Positions 62,753-64,000 of a DNA stretch of 64,000 nt are shown piece after piece (within the stretch, counting starts at the first letter, position 1; every line of letters starts with the position of its first letter). The DNA lies in assembly GCF_947495665.1 (NCBI RefSeq), contig NZ_CANLZV010000019.1, positions 1-64,000 on the forward strand, written 5' to 3'. The translations under genes and the position numbers were made by a program. The DNA comes from an uncultured Sunxiuqinia sp. (GTDB lineage Bacteria; Bacteroidota; Bacteroidia; Bacteroidales; Prolixibacteraceae). Below the pieces are notes generated by a model. It ran no database searches and was not told where the DNA came from. It saw nothing but the letters and a program-made list of their open reading frames with translations.

Positions 62753-64000
62753 TCACTCATACCGCAGCGCTTCCACCGGGTTACGGGTAGCTGCCCGCCA
62801 GCTTTGCCAGCTAACGGTTAGCAGCGCAATTCCCAAGGCCAACACACCTGCCAACGCAAAAATCCACCAACTCAAGGTGGTTTTGTAGGCAAAATTCTCT
62901 AACCATTTACTCATGGCATACCAGGCAATTGGGCAGGCAAGTACAAAAGCAATAGTCACCCATTTGACAAAGTCTTTATTCAGCATCGCCATCACTTCGA
63001 TAATCGTGGCGCCGTTTACTCTGCGGATACCAATTTCTTTAATCCTGCTGCGTGTATCGTAAAGCGAAATGGCAAACAAGCCAACCGACGAAATCAGGTA
63101 AGCAATAAGGGTGAAAAGTATATAGATCTCACTAAGTCGTTTTTCTTTCTGGTACATGGCTGCAATATCGTCGGATAAAAAAGTGTATTCGAATGTTTCT
63201 CCGGGGTTAAGTTCACTAAATAGCTTCTGCACAAACTGAATTCCCCGCTGCGCTGCTCCCTCTTCAAACTGAATCATAAAATTGGCTTCAATATCTTCGA
63301 AATACATCATAACCAAGGGGCGCGGCTTTACCGACAAGTGTTCTGAGTTAAAATCTCTTACAACACCAAGTATTTCAAAACCGGAATTCTTATCATCAGA
63401 ACGGGACCAATACTTATTTAAGATTCTTGCAGAAGAGATATCTTCTATTCCCCAATGCTTCTTTGCTGCCTCGTTAATCACTATTTTTTTCTCCCGCTGC
63501 TTATCTTTCTCTTTTTCAAAAAAGCGACCTTCCACTAGCTGTAAATCCAGCGTTGTAGCATAATCGGGAGTTACTGTCAAAAAATTAGCTGAAGCATAAT
63601 CTCGGTCATCCCCCTGCAGCTTCCAAGGCATGGAATTGGTATTGATGGGCGACTTACCTTGCGTGAAAGACTTTATTGAACTATTGGCAGACAACTCATT
63701 TATTACGTACTGAAAATTTCGCTGAGATGCTTCTCGCTGTGCAGCACGATCCTCCTGATTATCTAGGAAAGGCTGCTCATAAAAAAGTTTAGTCGTAATA
63801 ATATTTGCAGAATGAAATCCAAGATCTTTATCCAACATTAAATGAAGTTGCTTTACCACAACAATAGAAGCTATCAGCAAAATCAGAGAAAGTGTAAACT
63901 GAATCGTGGCCACCACATTCCTTCCCGCCAATTTATTCCCTGATAAAATTTGATTTTTCAGGCTTTTAACAACTGATATTCGCAGGTAAAACACCGAAGG
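62753..64000 (-). CDS. FtsX/MacB-type ABC transporter permease, array copy 5 (partial)
   Basis: The visible 416 codons cover the second half of a permease: a helix NVVATIQFTLSLILLIASIV, the second periplasmic domain, and the shared C-terminal block with a small change (IGIRRVNGATIIEVMAMLN) ending NPVEALRYE. The frame stays open through the window edge, so the real start lies beyond 64000; an internal GTG at 63994 is not the true start. It lies 67 bp upstream of copy 4 on the same strand. Confidence 0.9.
   Translation of the reverse strand, partial: PSVFYLRISVVKSLKNQILSGNKLAGRNVVATIQFTLSLILLIASIVVVKQLHLMLDKDLGFHSANIITTKLFYEQPFLDNQEDRAAQREASQRNFQYVINELSANSSIKSFTQGKSPINTNSMPWKLQGDDRDYASANFLTVTPDYATTLDLQLVEGRFFEKEKDKQREKKIVINEAAKKHWGIEDISSARILNKYWSRSDDKNSGFEILGVVRDFNSEHLSVKPRPLVMMYFEDIEANFMIQFEEGAAQRGIQFVQKLFSELNPGETFEYTFLSDDIAAMYQKEKRLSEIYILFTLIAYLISSVGLFAISLYDTRSRIKEIGIRRVNGATIIEVMAMLNKDFVKWVTIAFVLACPIAWYAMSKWLENFAYKTTLSWWIFALAGVLALGIALLTVSWQSWRAATRNPVEALRYE

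Overview
The window looks like a chromosome segment of a Bacteroidota bacterium, probably class Bacteroidia and perhaps close to Marinilabiliales (an inference from gene content, not a database match). Supporting signs are a giant secreted protein ending in a type IX secretion (T9SS) sorting domain, an UpxY-type NusG paralogue heading a polysaccharide operon, promoter-like boxes of the Bacteroidota TTG / TAnnTTTG kind, a row of FtsX/MacB-type permeases sharing the C-terminus NPVEALRYE, and the order ileS-dksA-lspA.

Region 1 (1-1.8 kb) is repeat-rich. Two 147-bp direct repeats flank an orphan small gene with its own terminator and a cluster of short palindromes. Region 2 (1.8-8.05 kb, minus strand) is a defence island. 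A C-type controller gene, a cytosine-5 DNA methyltransferase, a two-ATPase-domain histidine-kinase-like protein, a receiver-domain protein and an HNH nuclease are packed with overlaps or 1-nt gaps, and a Vsr endonuclease gene lies upstream. Two C-box-like operators and a promoter that would give a leaderless controller transcript lie between vsr and the controller gene. This restriction-modification system with a built-in phosphorelay-like pair is the most unusual part of the window.

Region 3 (8.2-13.9 kb) holds accessory genes: an outer-membrane-barrel/lipoprotein pair, a DUF1080 lipoprotein, an M19-type dipeptidase and a small HAD-like hydrolase.

Region 4 (13.9-45.6 kb) is an exopolysaccharide/capsule locus in two minus-strand blocks. 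The proximal block (27.4 to 14.0 kb) encodes UpxY, a CDP-sugar module (SDR, cytidylyltransferase, PIG-L deacetylase, C-methyltransferase), the GDP-fucose route (Gmd, Fcl, mannose-1-P guanylyltransferase), the initiating sugar-phosphate transferase, a Wza-like export lipoprotein and a Wzc-like tyrosine kinase. The distal block (44.9 to 34.3 kb) encodes six glycosyltransferases, a Wzx flippase, a Wzy-like polymerase and a pyruvyl transferase. The two blocks share a conserved promoter module and a 24-nt leader element, so they may be controlled together. Between them, on the plus strand, is a 1766-residue T9SS substrate (beta-helix, LamG, six cadherin-like repeats) preceded by a duplicated 79-bp element.

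Region 5 (46-52.8 kb) has a family-39 glycosyltransferase and then housekeeping genes: tRNA-Ile(CAU), lspA, a dksA-family gene and ileS. Region 6 (53-64 kb) is a tandem array of five FtsX/MacB-type permease genes, the last cut by the window edge, with divergent N-terminal parts and almost identical C-terminal ~100 residues. No rRNA, CRISPR array, transposase or integrase was seen.
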